NCBI GenBank assembly: GCA_937124615.1
Contig: CAKZKR010000093.1
Span: 1 to 54,062 of the forward strand
Length of the DNA: 54,062 nt
From: an uncultured bacterium
GTDB taxonomy: Bacteria; Hydrogenedentota; Hydrogenedentia; Hydrogenedentales; Hydrogenedentaceae
Direction: 5' to 3'
The translations under genes were made by a program, and so were the position numbers. The notes beneath the pieces are model-generated. The model was not told the origin of the DNA and did no database searches. It saw only the letters and a list, made by a program, of their open reading frames with translations. Position 1 is the first letter of the stretch, and the number at the start of each line of letters is the position of its first letter. Positions 43,419-51,791 of the stretch are shown here, in pieces.

Positions 43419-46016
43419 TTATTCTTCTTTAAGGTATAGGATTAGTTTTTGTTCAAAAGTATTTGCATAGATATGACATGTTTTTGTTGAGTCGGGAGGA
43501 AAATCATAAACCTTAATAAGGTTTTCATATTTTTCCAGTGTAGGAGAAATCTCTTTCAATTTGTTGGGGAGTTGATTCAATAATGGTTCGTTAAGCCAAT
43601 GAGTTTCTTTGCTCGGAAAATGAACAAAATATAATAAATCTGATTCTACTAATTCACTGAAAAAGTGAGTTCCTAAGGATACATCCGGAGTTAAATCTTC
43701 CCGCATGGCAACGATTTCGCATAAAAAGGAAACTGCACTGATTTCAGAAAAACTTACAGGTACGCCTAATGAAGGGGTACTGGTTCCCCATCGCCCGGGC
43801 CCAATAAGAAGGACAATTGGGTCGCCGGAGACAAGTGGCGGTATCTGGTTTAAAGTTCCGATAGCACGGGCAATAGCGTAGCGATCAGAAATGGGAAGTT
43901 TTCCATAAATGTGGGGTACTACATAAATAATACGGTGGACTTGATTGGAACGACTTCTTCCAATAATAGGTCCATCTGTTTTTATAATGAGATTATTGTT
44001 ATCTTCAATGATAGGTTCAGATAATAGTTCGGAACGATCGCTAACCTGTAAGGGTCTACATTGAACGATGTCAATATAGAAATCTTTATCATTTTTGAAA
44101 TTTGCTGTGAATTCTACATCTACGGGATTTTGGTATGCATTGTCAAGATTGGATAAAATCTCTCGCATATCTTCAACGAAGGATGTATCCTTGAGTAGGG
44201 AATCGAAACGAATTTTCCATTGGGGTGGCACTTTCTGTCCGCGTTCTTTAAAGAATCGTTCCGCCTCAAAATCCTGAACAATGAAAAGTTCTAAAGGTAT
44301 GCCCTCGCATTGTGGAACAATTTCCTGAACGGGCATAGAGATAAGTCGGTTTCCGTCTAAATCGATGACATCTACTTTTTGTTGGGAATATTTTTTTTGC
44401 TCTTTAGTCGAACCTTCGGGTCGCAACATAGGCTCATTTAGTGCGACAATCCGTGTATAGTCATCATCGGAACGGTCCACAGCCCGTGTCCCCAATCCAA
44501 ATACCAAACGCAACATTCCTGCTTTGGGGTCTATTTCAGGAGACCATACATAAGGATTGTAGGAAAAACCTACACCTGCAATATTCGGAAAATACAACCG
44601 ACTATGCTGAGATCCGGATACCCGTTGAACTAAAAGAGCCATCTGCTCATCTTTATCTAAAAGTCCGCGTCGTTTCCGATAATACAGGGCTTCTTCACTT
44701 ACGGTACTTGCATATACTGTGCGAACAGCTGCTTTAAAGTCTTCCAATCGTTGGCGTGTTGACCCTTGATTGGCACAAAATACACTTTCATATTTGCCGG
44801 CGAAAGAATTTCCAAAATTGTCTTCCAGTAAACTACTGGAACGGACAATAATGGGGGAAGAACCAAAGTATTCAAGGACCTGTTCAAATTTTGATTCGAT
44901 GTCTTCTGGAAATTCTCCTGTAACAATGCGTCGGCGAATGCGTTCTGCTCCGGGGAGGAAACTTTCCAATTCCTTTTGTTGCTCTCGGGCCCACCAACAG
45001 CCGTTTCTTACAAGGAAGGTATAGTATACATCCGAGCCGACATAAAAACTATCATGTGTTTCTAATTTATGTACCCACTTAGGATTGCTTTTTCGTAATA
45101 TTGCCTGTGCTAACAACATGCCAACTGATTTCCCCCCTATCATCCCTGTTCCGATAACGCGTCGACCGATTTCCACGAGGTCTTCTAATGAAAAATACTG
45201 AAGAAATAATTCTGTCATTCGTTTTTCCCGCGTTATCATCATTTGAATCAAGATTTCCATCAGTTCGCGTTTTATTTTTTCGTCTCCTAATCGAATGACA
45301 TACTTTGCCTCGCCTAATATGCGATTCCAGATATCGGTAGGTTCTTCTCCGGGACTTATTGTAGTGCTTAGTGTTGAGGATAATATCTTTGCCATAATGT
45401 GGCTTTCTGTAATCGGTGTCATTTTCCCATTATTCCATAAATGAAGCATGTGCATGGATGGGGAATGTCTCTGTTGAACCTTTACAGGACGTATAAATAA
45501 ACTTTCGTTATGGTCATACAAATCAACTACAATTTGTGCGGTCTGTTGTATCGGTGTAATTGATTCCGGTGTGTGTTGTGAACGGTCAAGGAAGAAGTAT
45601 GCTAAGTCGCCCCGGTCAAATAGATAGGGGCAGGTTAACATAAAAAAATTGCAAAGCATCGTATCGCTGAACCATGTTAAAGAAAGGTCTGATAATCGGT
45701 CGAACACATAAAATGCACGCCTTTCTGTATTTTTTATGACCTGGTGTACTTGGCTGATGAAAGGCTCAAATCCTTCATCAGGATTAACCACGGTGTATGT
45801 TGAAACTTCAGACTCTTTTAACAAAGGTTGATGTTTTCCATATCGGAAATAAACAACAGGACGGGCGGTTTCATGTCCGTGTTGAACAAAAGGTGTTACA
45901 AATTTTTGATAATCCACAACAGAACTTCCCCGGAAAACGACATTGTCTCCTGCTATTAACCCTCTTAATATACGGTCGAACTCAGGAATTCCAGTGCTAA
46001 GTACAGATATGGACAT
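43419..46016 (-). CDS. KaiC-like domain without P-loop fused to PEP-synthase ATP-grasp
   Basis: An 865-residue protein. Residues 1-215 follow the RecA/KaiC pattern (TGIPEFDRILRGLIAGDNVVFRG), but the Walker A that should follow reads SSVVDYQKF, with no GKT/S, so nucleotide binding there is probably lost. Residues about 280-700 are a PPDK_N/PEP-synthase ATP-grasp: GGKSVGMLLAQAI, PIIVRSSSLLEDNFGNSFAGKYESVF, VDVEFTANF. The C-terminal part has GPGRWGTSTPSLGVPVSFSEIS and a GTHFFSELVES segment. The phosphohistidine and PEP-binding domains of true PEP synthase are absent. It may be a phosphotransfer or regulatory protein; the substrate is unknown. It is transcribed divergently from the PilZ gene. Confidence 0.75.
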   Translation of the reverse strand: MSISVLSTGIPEFDRILRGLIAGDNVVFRGSSVVDYQKFVTPFVQHGHETARPVVYFRYGKHQPLLKESEVSTYTVVNPDEGFEPFISQVHQVIKNTERRAFYVFDRLSDLSLTWFSDTMLCNFFMLTCPYLFDRGDLAYFFLDRSQHTPESITPIQQTAQIVVDLYDHNESLFIRPVKVQQRHSPSMHMLHLWNNGKMTPITESHIMAKILSSTLSTTISPGEEPTDIWNRILGEAKYVIRLGDEKIKRELMEILIQMMITREKRMTELFLQYFSLEDLVEIGRRVIGTGMIGGKSVGMLLAQAILRKSNPKWVHKLETHDSFYVGSDVYYTFLVRNGCWWAREQQKELESFLPGAERIRRRIVTGEFPEDIESKFEQVLEYFGSSPIIVRSSSLLEDNFGNSFAGKYESVFCANQGSTRQRLEDFKAAVRTVYASTVSEEALYYRKRRGLLDKDEQMALLVQRVSGSQHSRLYFPNIAGVGFSYNPYVWSPEIDPKAGMLRLVFGLGTRAVDRSDDDYTRIVALNEPMLRPEGSTKEQKKYSQQKVDVIDLDGNRLISMPVQEIVPQCEGIPLELFIVQDFEAERFFKERGQKVPPQWKIRFDSLLKDTSFVEDMREILSNLDNAYQNPVDVEFTANFKNDKDFYIDIVQCRPLQVSDRSELLSEPIIEDNNNLIIKTDGPIIGRSRSNQVHRIIYVVPHIYGKLPISDRYAIARAIGTLNQIPPLVSGDPIVLLIGPGRWGTSTPSLGVPVSFSEISAVSFLCEIVAMREDLTPDVSLGTHFFSELVESDLLYFVHFPSKETHWLNEPLLNQLPNKLKEISPTLEKYENLIKVYDFPPDSTKTCHIYANTFEQKLILYLKEE

Positions 46017-46148
46017 ATATAGTATATTCCTTTTTGTTATTATTTGACATTTTCGATTAAAATGGTTTTAACTTTTTCTTTTCATTATTTTAATGTTTCT
46101 ATATTTGAATACGGTAATTTTAAATAGTTGGTGAAGAGGTATATTAAA

Positions 46149-46799
46149 GTGGACACATTAAAAGAGATAGAGCAAGTATTACAGGAAACGCTCGTAATTG
46201 GGACTGTCGGTGTTATCGTTTTTGAAGGGAATTTATGCCCTGTAACCATTCTATCGTTAACAAAAGAGTATATCCGCGTTACAAAACCGAATTTTTCTGA
46301 TAGAATATTTTCAGGAATACAAGTTGCTTTGGAACTATGTAGTAAGCGGGGTTGTTTGGTTTTACAAACAGAGGTTATAGAGGTTTCCGAATCTAACGGT
46401 GAGGGGATTGTTTTAGCGATACCGGGTACATTTACAAATATCTTCCTCCGTCGATTCTGGCGAATTCCGGTAAATCTTCCTGTGGAAATAAAACCTCATG
46501 CTCACCCGAGGAAAATCAGAGGTCTTATTCGGAATCTTAGTGCAGGAGGGATGTTAGTTGTAGTAGAGGAGCCTTTAGAGGTTGGGGGGAGTGTAGATAT
46601 TTACTTTTCTTTAACAATTTATGAAAAGTCAAAAGAAAAACAGTTTCATCTGATGGGTTCTGTAACACATATATCCTTTACAGAAAGAGATAGCCTTGTA
46701 AGTCTTAAATTTATTGGCATGTTCCCTGAAGATGAGATGCAAATTAATGATTTTGTATTAAAAATTTTAAGTGATTCCTGTCCTAAGTTAAATGTGTAA
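46149..46799 (+). CDS. PilZ domain protein
   Basis: A 216-residue cytoplasmic protein with a C-terminal PilZ domain. It has the arginine-rich binding element RRFWRIPVNLPVEI near residue 105 and the NLSAGGMLV motif near residue 135, the two parts that hold cyclic di-GMP in this family. The N-terminal 95 residues resemble the YcgR-N/PilZN type beta domain. GTG 46149 is chosen because AGAGG (46135-46139) stands nine bases before it. The frame stays open to a GTG at 46131 and a TTG at 46128, which have no ribosome-binding site. It may connect cyclic di-GMP to motility or to the following GTPases; that is inference from position. Confidence 0.82.
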   Translation: MDTLKEIEQVLQETLVIGTVGVIVFEGNLCPVTILSLTKEYIRVTKPNFSDRIFSGIQVALELCSKRGCLVLQTEVIEVSESNGEGIVLAIPGTFTNIFLRRFWRIPVNLPVEIKPHAHPRKIRGLIRNLSAGGMLVVVEEPLEVGGSVDIYFSLTIYEKSKEKQFHLMGSVTHISFTERDSLVSLKFIGMFPEDEMQINDFVLKILSDSCPKLNV

Positions 46800-46889
46800 A
46801 GTTATGTAAAATATAATTGTATAAATATAGATTGGAGAGCAAAATTTGGATAGTAAAGTTGCTGTAAAATGAAAAGATAGGAAAAGGAA

Positions 46890-48701
46890 ATGATAGGGAC
46901 ATGGATAAAACAATTTGCGGATGTGTGGAAGAACTTCAAAGCGGATATTTCCTCACTGGATGTTAAAGGTATTCTTGATGAAAATAACTTGTCTGTATGG
47001 GAAGACCTGTTTATAGGAAAACTTGTTCCTCATTTAGAAGGGGAGGGTTGTCTGGTTGTTGCGGTAGCAGGAGGCACAAATACGGGAAAATCTACGATAT
47101 TAAATGTTTTAATGAATGAGGAATTTACTGCGGTTCATTATCTTGCATCTGCGACAAAAAGACCTGTACTTATTGCGTCTCGTAAACGGGTGAATCAGTG
47201 TCTAACAAACACAATGTTTCTTAAATTCGAAGCAAAACGAATGGAAGATAAAGAAGATGCAATAAAAGATACAATGCCCAATAATATTTTATTGGTTAAG
47301 GAAGAAAATCTTCCTGATACCTATCTCTATCTTGACACACCGGATGTTGATTCAATTGCTAAAGAACACTGGGAAGTAGCAGAATCTATTGTGTCCGCAG
47401 GGGATATTATTATCGCAGTGATTACCGATATGAAGTATAAAGATGAAGCGGTTGTCCGTTTTTTTCGTCGTGCTTATGAAGAAGGGAAGATAGTGGTTCC
47501 CTTAATGAATAAAGTGAAAACGGATTGTCCTGATTTTCTTCAAATTGCTGATGAGCAAGTAAAGGATTTTGTAAAGGTAGTGGGAATAGATGAGGACCAA
47601 CCTTGTTTCTATTTCCCCGAATATCGATATGGAGAAAAAGTTTTAGGAAAACCTATCAAACCTCTGAATAGAGATATATCTGATTTGAGAGATTATATTA
47701 GATCCTTTCCTGTTATTGAAACGAAAACAAAAATTATGCAGAAAACCATAGAAAAATTCAAAGAGAAATTTGCTAATTGGTATCACAATGAGTTTATTGA
47801 GCAATTACAAATATTCAAGACAAGCATAATGTTTATTGAGGAGCAATTAAAAAGTGAGGTAATTGACAAAGATTTTATACCTTTTAAGGGGATTGAATTT
47901 GGAGAAAATATAAAGGATGAAATAAAGAAGCAAATGGGAAGATGGAAATATTATTTATTATATCCGACCTCTATTTTTAGTTATGAGAAAAAAGAAATAA
48001 ATCGTATAGAAATACAAGAAAAACATAATTTAATGATAGAGAGTTGTTTCGTAAAATATTTAGATTATTTGCGAGATAAAATATTTGTATTTGGTGAATC
48101 CATAGAAAAAGAGTTAAAAAAACAACTATTTCAGTTGAGTGATAATCGAGATAAGGTCCTTAAAAGTATACTGGTAAAAATGGAGAACATTTTGTCCTCA
48201 AATCCTGAATGGATTAGAGAGGAAATTAAGGATATCGTAAGAGAGTTTCTTAATTCTCCTGATTTAAAAGGTCTTTATGGAAGGCGACTTTTGTCTTTTT
48301 TACTGTTTGGAGTGGGTACGGTATCGCTTTTTATTGGATTTCCCTGGATGGGTCCCTGGAAAGAAATATTAACAGCTGCAGGGATGTTAGGAGGTTCCGC
48401 TGTTGTTGAAATAGTTGGATATGAAAAATTTAAAGAACGCGTCCAAACCCTTTATGAGAATTGGTTAGCGGAAAAAAGAATGGAACTCAGTCAGATTTTG
48501 AAAGAAGAGGTATTACAGTATGTTTTAAATAATATTTATAAATACATTGAAAGTGCTGAACAGTTTGATGCAGGAATTTGTAGGATCTTTGAGCAAGAGA
48601 AAATACCTATCGGTGAAACTGCAATGTTGCATGAGTTTATAGGAACCGATAAGGAGGAAGAAACAGATGTTGCCTATGAAGACATTGGAAAATATAATTA
48701 G
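46890..48701 (+). CDS. Membrane-associated GTPase A
   Basis: A 603-residue P-loop GTPase. G1 is GGTNTGKST at 61-69. G3 reads DTPDVDS at 149-155, where most GTPases have DTPG. G4 is NKVKTD-like at 207-212. A long, charged helical region (about 280-460) follows, then a hydrophobic hairpin LLFGVGTVSLFIGFPWM...GGSAVVEIVGY near 470-515, and a final helical tail. The layout recalls bacterial dynamin-like or Era-related membrane GTPases, but no dynamin middle domain is obvious. The downstream gene is a second GTPase with the same unusual G3 and overlaps by 35 bp. The function is unknown. Confidence 0.75.
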   Translation: MIGTWIKQFADVWKNFKADISSLDVKGILDENNLSVWEDLFIGKLVPHLEGEGCLVVAVAGGTNTGKSTILNVLMNEEFTAVHYLASATKRPVLIASRKRVNQCLTNTMFLKFEAKRMEDKEDAIKDTMPNNILLVKEENLPDTYLYLDTPDVDSIAKEHWEVAESIVSAGDIIIAVITDMKYKDEAVVRFFRRAYEEGKIVVPLMNKVKTDCPDFLQIADEQVKDFVKVVGIDEDQPCFYFPEYRYGEKVLGKPIKPLNRDISDLRDYIRSFPVIETKTKIMQKTIEKFKEKFANWYHNEFIEQLQIFKTSIMFIEEQLKSEVIDKDFIPFKGIEFGENIKDEIKKQMGRWKYYLLYPTSIFSYEKKEINRIEIQEKHNLMIESCFVKYLDYLRDKIFVFGESIEKELKKQLFQLSDNRDKVLKSILVKMENILSSNPEWIREEIKDIVREFLNSPDLKGLYGRRLLSFLLFGVGTVSLFIGFPWMGPWKEILTAAGMLGGSAVVEIVGYEKFKERVQTLYENWLAEKRMELSQILKEEVLQYVLNNIYKYIESAEQFDAGICRIFEQEKIPIGETAMLHEFIGTDKEEETDVAYEDIGKYN

Positions 48702-50358
48702 TCAATTAGAAAATATTGCAAATTATGAAGGGGTCTGGGAAGGGTTATGTCTCGTAGCCAAGAATTTGAAATATCGTATTGAAGAACTAAAAAAACGGTC
48801 TAAAGAAATCGATTCCCTTTTAATTGTTGCTATTGTCGGGGGTACAGGAGTAGGAAAATCAACTCTAATCAATGCAATTGCTGGTGATAAGATTGCAAAA
48901 ATGTCTCCCAGACGCCCATGTACAGAAAGACCGACAATCTATCATCCTCCTACATGGGAGCCGGACAGGCAATTTGTAGAATCATGTGTATTATTTCCTC
49001 GTTCTGCACTTGATAATATTGTGCTTATTGATACCCCGGATACAGACTCTATTGTTACGGAGCATCGAGATTTTACAAAAAAAATGATTGAAAAATCAGA
49101 CCTTATATTGATATGTGGAGAGCGAGAAAAATACCTTGATGAAAAGACATGGTCCTTTGTTCGTGAAGTGAAAAAAGAGCGTAGTTTTGTTCTGATTGAG
49201 ACCAAAGTTGAATCTTCAACGCCTTCTATTATGAATGACTGGGTCGAAAAATTAAAGAAAGAAGATATTATTCCATTAGATACTTTTCGAGTGAACGCTC
49301 TACGCTCATTAGATAGGAAATTGGGAATTTCTTTAGAGGAGAAAAAGAATGAATTTGACTTTCCTAAATTAGAAGAATTTTTACAAAAACAACTTACAGA
49401 ACAAAAAATTCGTCAAATAAAAACGAGCAATATTCGCGGATTATTAGAAAAGACAATTAACTATGTGGATGTTTTTTTAAAAGAAACAGAACCTGAAGTT
49501 TATGAACTCAAAAAGTTTATAGAAAAGAAAAAAGAAGAATTGATTTCAAAAAATGAAAGACTCATTCGCAATGAATTAAATCGAGAAACGGGAGTGCTCT
49601 ATAGTTTGTTGAAAGATAAAATTTCCCCTAATCTACATGGTATTTTTTCTTTGTTTGTCCAGGTTCAAAATTTACTCTGGAATTTCCTGTATAGGATTAG
49701 CAAAATTGTACATCCGGTCAAATTTATTAAAGAAATGATTACATCCCCTACGGAAGAAAAAGAAATAGATACCTTTGCTGATTCAATAAATCAAATTGTG
49801 AAAAGGATGATGGATCCTATCTCCAAAAACATTGATAACGAATTATACAAAGTTCAATCAGAATTTATGTTCACAATTGAGAAATCTCAAATTCGTAAGG
49901 ATGTTATTCAACCTATATCTAACAATTTTAAATTGGACTTCTATAAGAACGCAGTAAAGTATTTAGAGTCAGTTATAGATTTTCACATTGCAAGGAAAGC
50001 AAGATGTTTATCGAACTACTTTTTTATTGAGTTATTTTATCTTCCTATGTATGCTCTGATAGTGTATATCTTTTGGAAGATTGTTCCAGGATATTTTATG
50101 GGTGTTTACCTGGAAGAAAACTTTTTTATTCATTCCTTAGTTATGTTCCTTTTTTCAATATGGCCCAGTTTTTGGTTGTATGACAAAATGATATATTTCA
50201 GTGCGAGGAGGCTTCGGGTAAAAATAACGAGACAATTTGTGTCTAATTTGAGAGATATTATAAATCCTTTCCGCGAGATGGAAAAGCCTCTGGAAGAAAT
50301 AGAAAAGCAAATAAGTGCAATTCAAAAAATAAGATCTGAGATTCAATCACTGAATTAA
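48667..50358 (+). CDS. Membrane-associated GTPase B
   Basis: A 563-residue partner of the preceding GTPase. G1 is GGTGVGKST at 58-66 and G3 is again DTPDTDS at 122-128. The G4 position reads TKVE (179-182) instead of the N/TKxD that normally selects guanine. After a charged helical section come two or three membrane segments near 435-505 (FFIELFYLPMYALIVYIF, FFIHSLVMFLFSIWPSFWLY), then a short helical tail. The start is set by AGGAGG at 48652-48657, nine bases before the ATG, inside the end of gene A. This overlap strongly suggests coupled translation and a heteromeric complex. The function is unknown. Confidence 0.75.
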   Translation: MLPMKTLENIISQLENIANYEGVWEGLCLVAKNLKYRIEELKKRSKEIDSLLIVAIVGGTGVGKSTLINAIAGDKIAKMSPRRPCTERPTIYHPPTWEPDRQFVESCVLFPRSALDNIVLIDTPDTDSIVTEHRDFTKKMIEKSDLILICGEREKYLDEKTWSFVREVKKERSFVLIETKVESSTPSIMNDWVEKLKKEDIIPLDTFRVNALRSLDRKLGISLEEKKNEFDFPKLEEFLQKQLTEQKIRQIKTSNIRGLLEKTINYVDVFLKETEPEVYELKKFIEKKKEELISKNERLIRNELNRETGVLYSLLKDKISPNLHGIFSLFVQVQNLLWNFLYRISKIVHPVKFIKEMITSPTEEKEIDTFADSINQIVKRMMDPISKNIDNELYKVQSEFMFTIEKSQIRKDVIQPISNNFKLDFYKNAVKYLESVIDFHIARKARCLSNYFFIELFYLPMYALIVYIFWKIVPGYFMGVYLEENFFIHSLVMFLFSIWPSFWLYDKMIYFSARRLRVKITRQFVSNLRDIINPFREMEKPLEEIEKQISAIQKIRSEIQSLN

Positions 50359-50360
50359 AT

Positions 50361-50390
50361 TTGACAATCGAATTCGATTTTGTATATAAT
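50361..50390 (+). promoter_or_regulatory. Consensus sigma-70 promoter of the bTHX/str operon
   Basis: A perfect TTGACA (50361-50366) and a perfect TATAAT (50385-50390) are separated by 18 bp, immediately after the stop of the second GTPase gene. This is the strongest vegetative promoter in the window and fits a ribosomal protein operon. Confidence 0.85.
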
Positions 50391-50452
50391 ATAGCCTCTT
50401 TTTAGTTTTGTAAATCTTTTTATTATTTGACAAAAGGATAGAATATATATTT

Positions 50453-50551
50453 ATGGGTAAAGGTGACCGTAGAACAAGACGAGGTAAAATTTGGCGTGGT
50501 TCTTATGGAAAAACACGTCCAAAAAATGTGAGTAAAGAAACAAATAAGTAA
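50453..50551 (+). CDS. thx: Small ribosomal subunit protein bTHX
   Basis: A 32-residue, highly basic protein beginning [20 protein letters not shown] and continuing [12 protein letters not shown]. The first 25 residues match the Thermus thermophilus THX peptide, which lies in a cavity at the head of the 30S subunit and stabilises it. It is too short for most gene finders. AAAGGA precedes the ATG at about 14 bases. The gene stands between the consensus promoter and rpsL, so it is co-expressed with S12 and S7. Confidence 0.95.
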   Translation: MGKGDRRTRRGKIWRGSYGKTRPKNVSKETNK

Positions 50552-50668
50552 TATGAAGTTGAAATCGTATTTTTATTTTTGATATAGTATTTTGCCCACA
50601 GCAAAATTAATTATCCATAAACATTAAAGAAGTGACAAACTCTGTTTTAACAAACAGGAGGATAATCA

Positions 50669-51094
50669 TTGCCAACGATAGGTCAATTATTAAAAGGTGC
50701 TCGTAAACCGAGACCCAATCGGACAAAAGCCCCTGCATTAAAGGCATGTCCACAAGCCTCGGGCACTTGTACACGTGTATATACTATGACACCAAAGAAA
50801 CCCAATTCCGCTTTGCGAAAAGTGGCTCGTGTTCGATTAAAGAATGGATACGAAGTAACTGTCTATATACCGGGTGTGGGACACAATTTGCAAGAACACT
50901 CTCAGGTATTAATTCGTGGGGGTCGTGTAAAAGACCTTCCGGGTGTTCGTTACCACTTAATTCGTGGTGTTTTAGATGCGATGGGCGATATGGGTGGAAC
51001 CGCCAGTGTTAAAGACGATGGCGGTAAGAAAGTGCACGCAGGTCGTTGGGTGAGTCGTTCCAAGTATGGTGTAAAAAAACCAAAACAATCATAG
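50669..51094 (+). CDS. rpsL: 30S ribosomal protein S12
   Basis: A 141-residue S12, about 17 residues longer than the usual 124. The core motifs are unchanged: [15 protein letters not shown] with K43, and [13 protein letters not shown] with K88 and the D89 that is methylthiolated in many bacteria. These indicate the streptomycin-sensitive type. The extra length is one insertion between LD (102-103) and RSKYG (130): [14 protein letters not shown]... rather than about ten residues. The start is a TTG at 50669 with AGGAGG seven bases before it. No ATG is available near the conserved PTIGQLL start. The ribosome-binding site partly pairs with CTGTTT in a small hairpin (50641-50658). Confidence 0.96.
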   Translation: MPTIGQLLKGARKPRPNRTKAPALKACPQASGTCTRVYTMTPKKPNSALRKVARVRLKNGYEVTVYIPGVGHNLQEHSQVLIRGGRVKDLPGVRYHLIRGVLDAMGDMGGTASVKDDGGKKVHAGRWVSRSKYGVKKPKQS

Positions 51095-51111
51095 TTGCTG
51101 AAGGATGAACA

Positions 51112-51585
51112 ATGCCGAGAAGAAGAGAAGTTCAAAAACGAGAAATTTTGCCAGACCCGAAGTATAACAGTACTTTGGTGGCGAAATTTATTAACATTGT
51201 TATGACAAATGGCAAAAAAAGTGTAGCAGAAAAAATTGTATATAATGCATTAGAAATATTGAAGAAAAAAGTTTCAGATAAAGATCCCTTGGAAGTTTTT
51301 ACAACTGCGGTTGAAAATGCAAAACCATTGGTACATGTTAAATCTCGCAGAATCGGTGGAGCGACCTATCAAGTTCCTGTAGAAATTGAGCCGAATACTC
51401 GGACATCGATTGCTTTTCGCTGGATTCGTAGTTATGCGAGAAATCGTGGGGAAAAGACTATGCAGGAACGATTGGCGGCGGAGCTTATTGATTGTTATAA
51501 CAAACAAGGAAATACAATAAAGAAACGCGAGGATACACACCGAATGGCAGAAGCCAATAAGGCGTTTATCCATTTCAGATATTAG
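51112..51585 (+). CDS. rpsG: 30S ribosomal protein S7
   Basis: A 157-residue S7, normal in length. It starts [31 protein letters not shown] and contains [26 protein letters not shown] and the C-terminal [21 protein letters not shown]7 nucleates assembly of the 30S head and in other bacteria is the translational repressor of the str operon. The gene follows rpsL by 17 bp, as in most bacteria. Confidence 0.97.
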   Translation: MPRRREVQKREILPDPKYNSTLVAKFINIVMTNGKKSVAEKIVYNALEILKKKVSDKDPLEVFTTAVENAKPLVHVKSRRIGGATYQVPVEIEPNTRTSIAFRWIRSYARNRGEKTMQERLAAELIDCYNKQGNTIKKREDTHRMAEANKAFIHFRY

Positions 51586-51624
51586 TATATGATTTGTGAA
51601 GAAGAACATAGGAGAATTAGGACA

Positions 51625-51671
51625 ACAGGCTGAGCAAAACGCTCCGTTTCCACGGGGCGTTGCACAGCTGT
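51625..51671 (+). promoter_or_regulatory. Long hairpin between rpsG and fusA
   Basis: The 206-bp gap holds an extended stem. The inner 9 pairs join 51638-51646 and 51653-51661 (AACGCTCCG / CGGGGCGTT, one G-U). The outer arms ACAG-CTG-GC (51625-51635) and GC-CAG-CTGT (51662-51671) add nine pairs with a one-base bulge and one mismatch. It is not followed by a T run, so it is not a normal terminator. It could be an S7 or processing site; this is inference. Confidence 0.5.
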
Positions 51672-51791
51672 AAAAATAAATTAAAGATAGTCCTGCTAAT
51701 ATTTAGTCAGGAAATCGAAATTGACAATTGAATACAGCATGTGCCAGGGCCCCGGGTATAAGCGGAGTAAGGATGTTAAGGAAAACAAACT

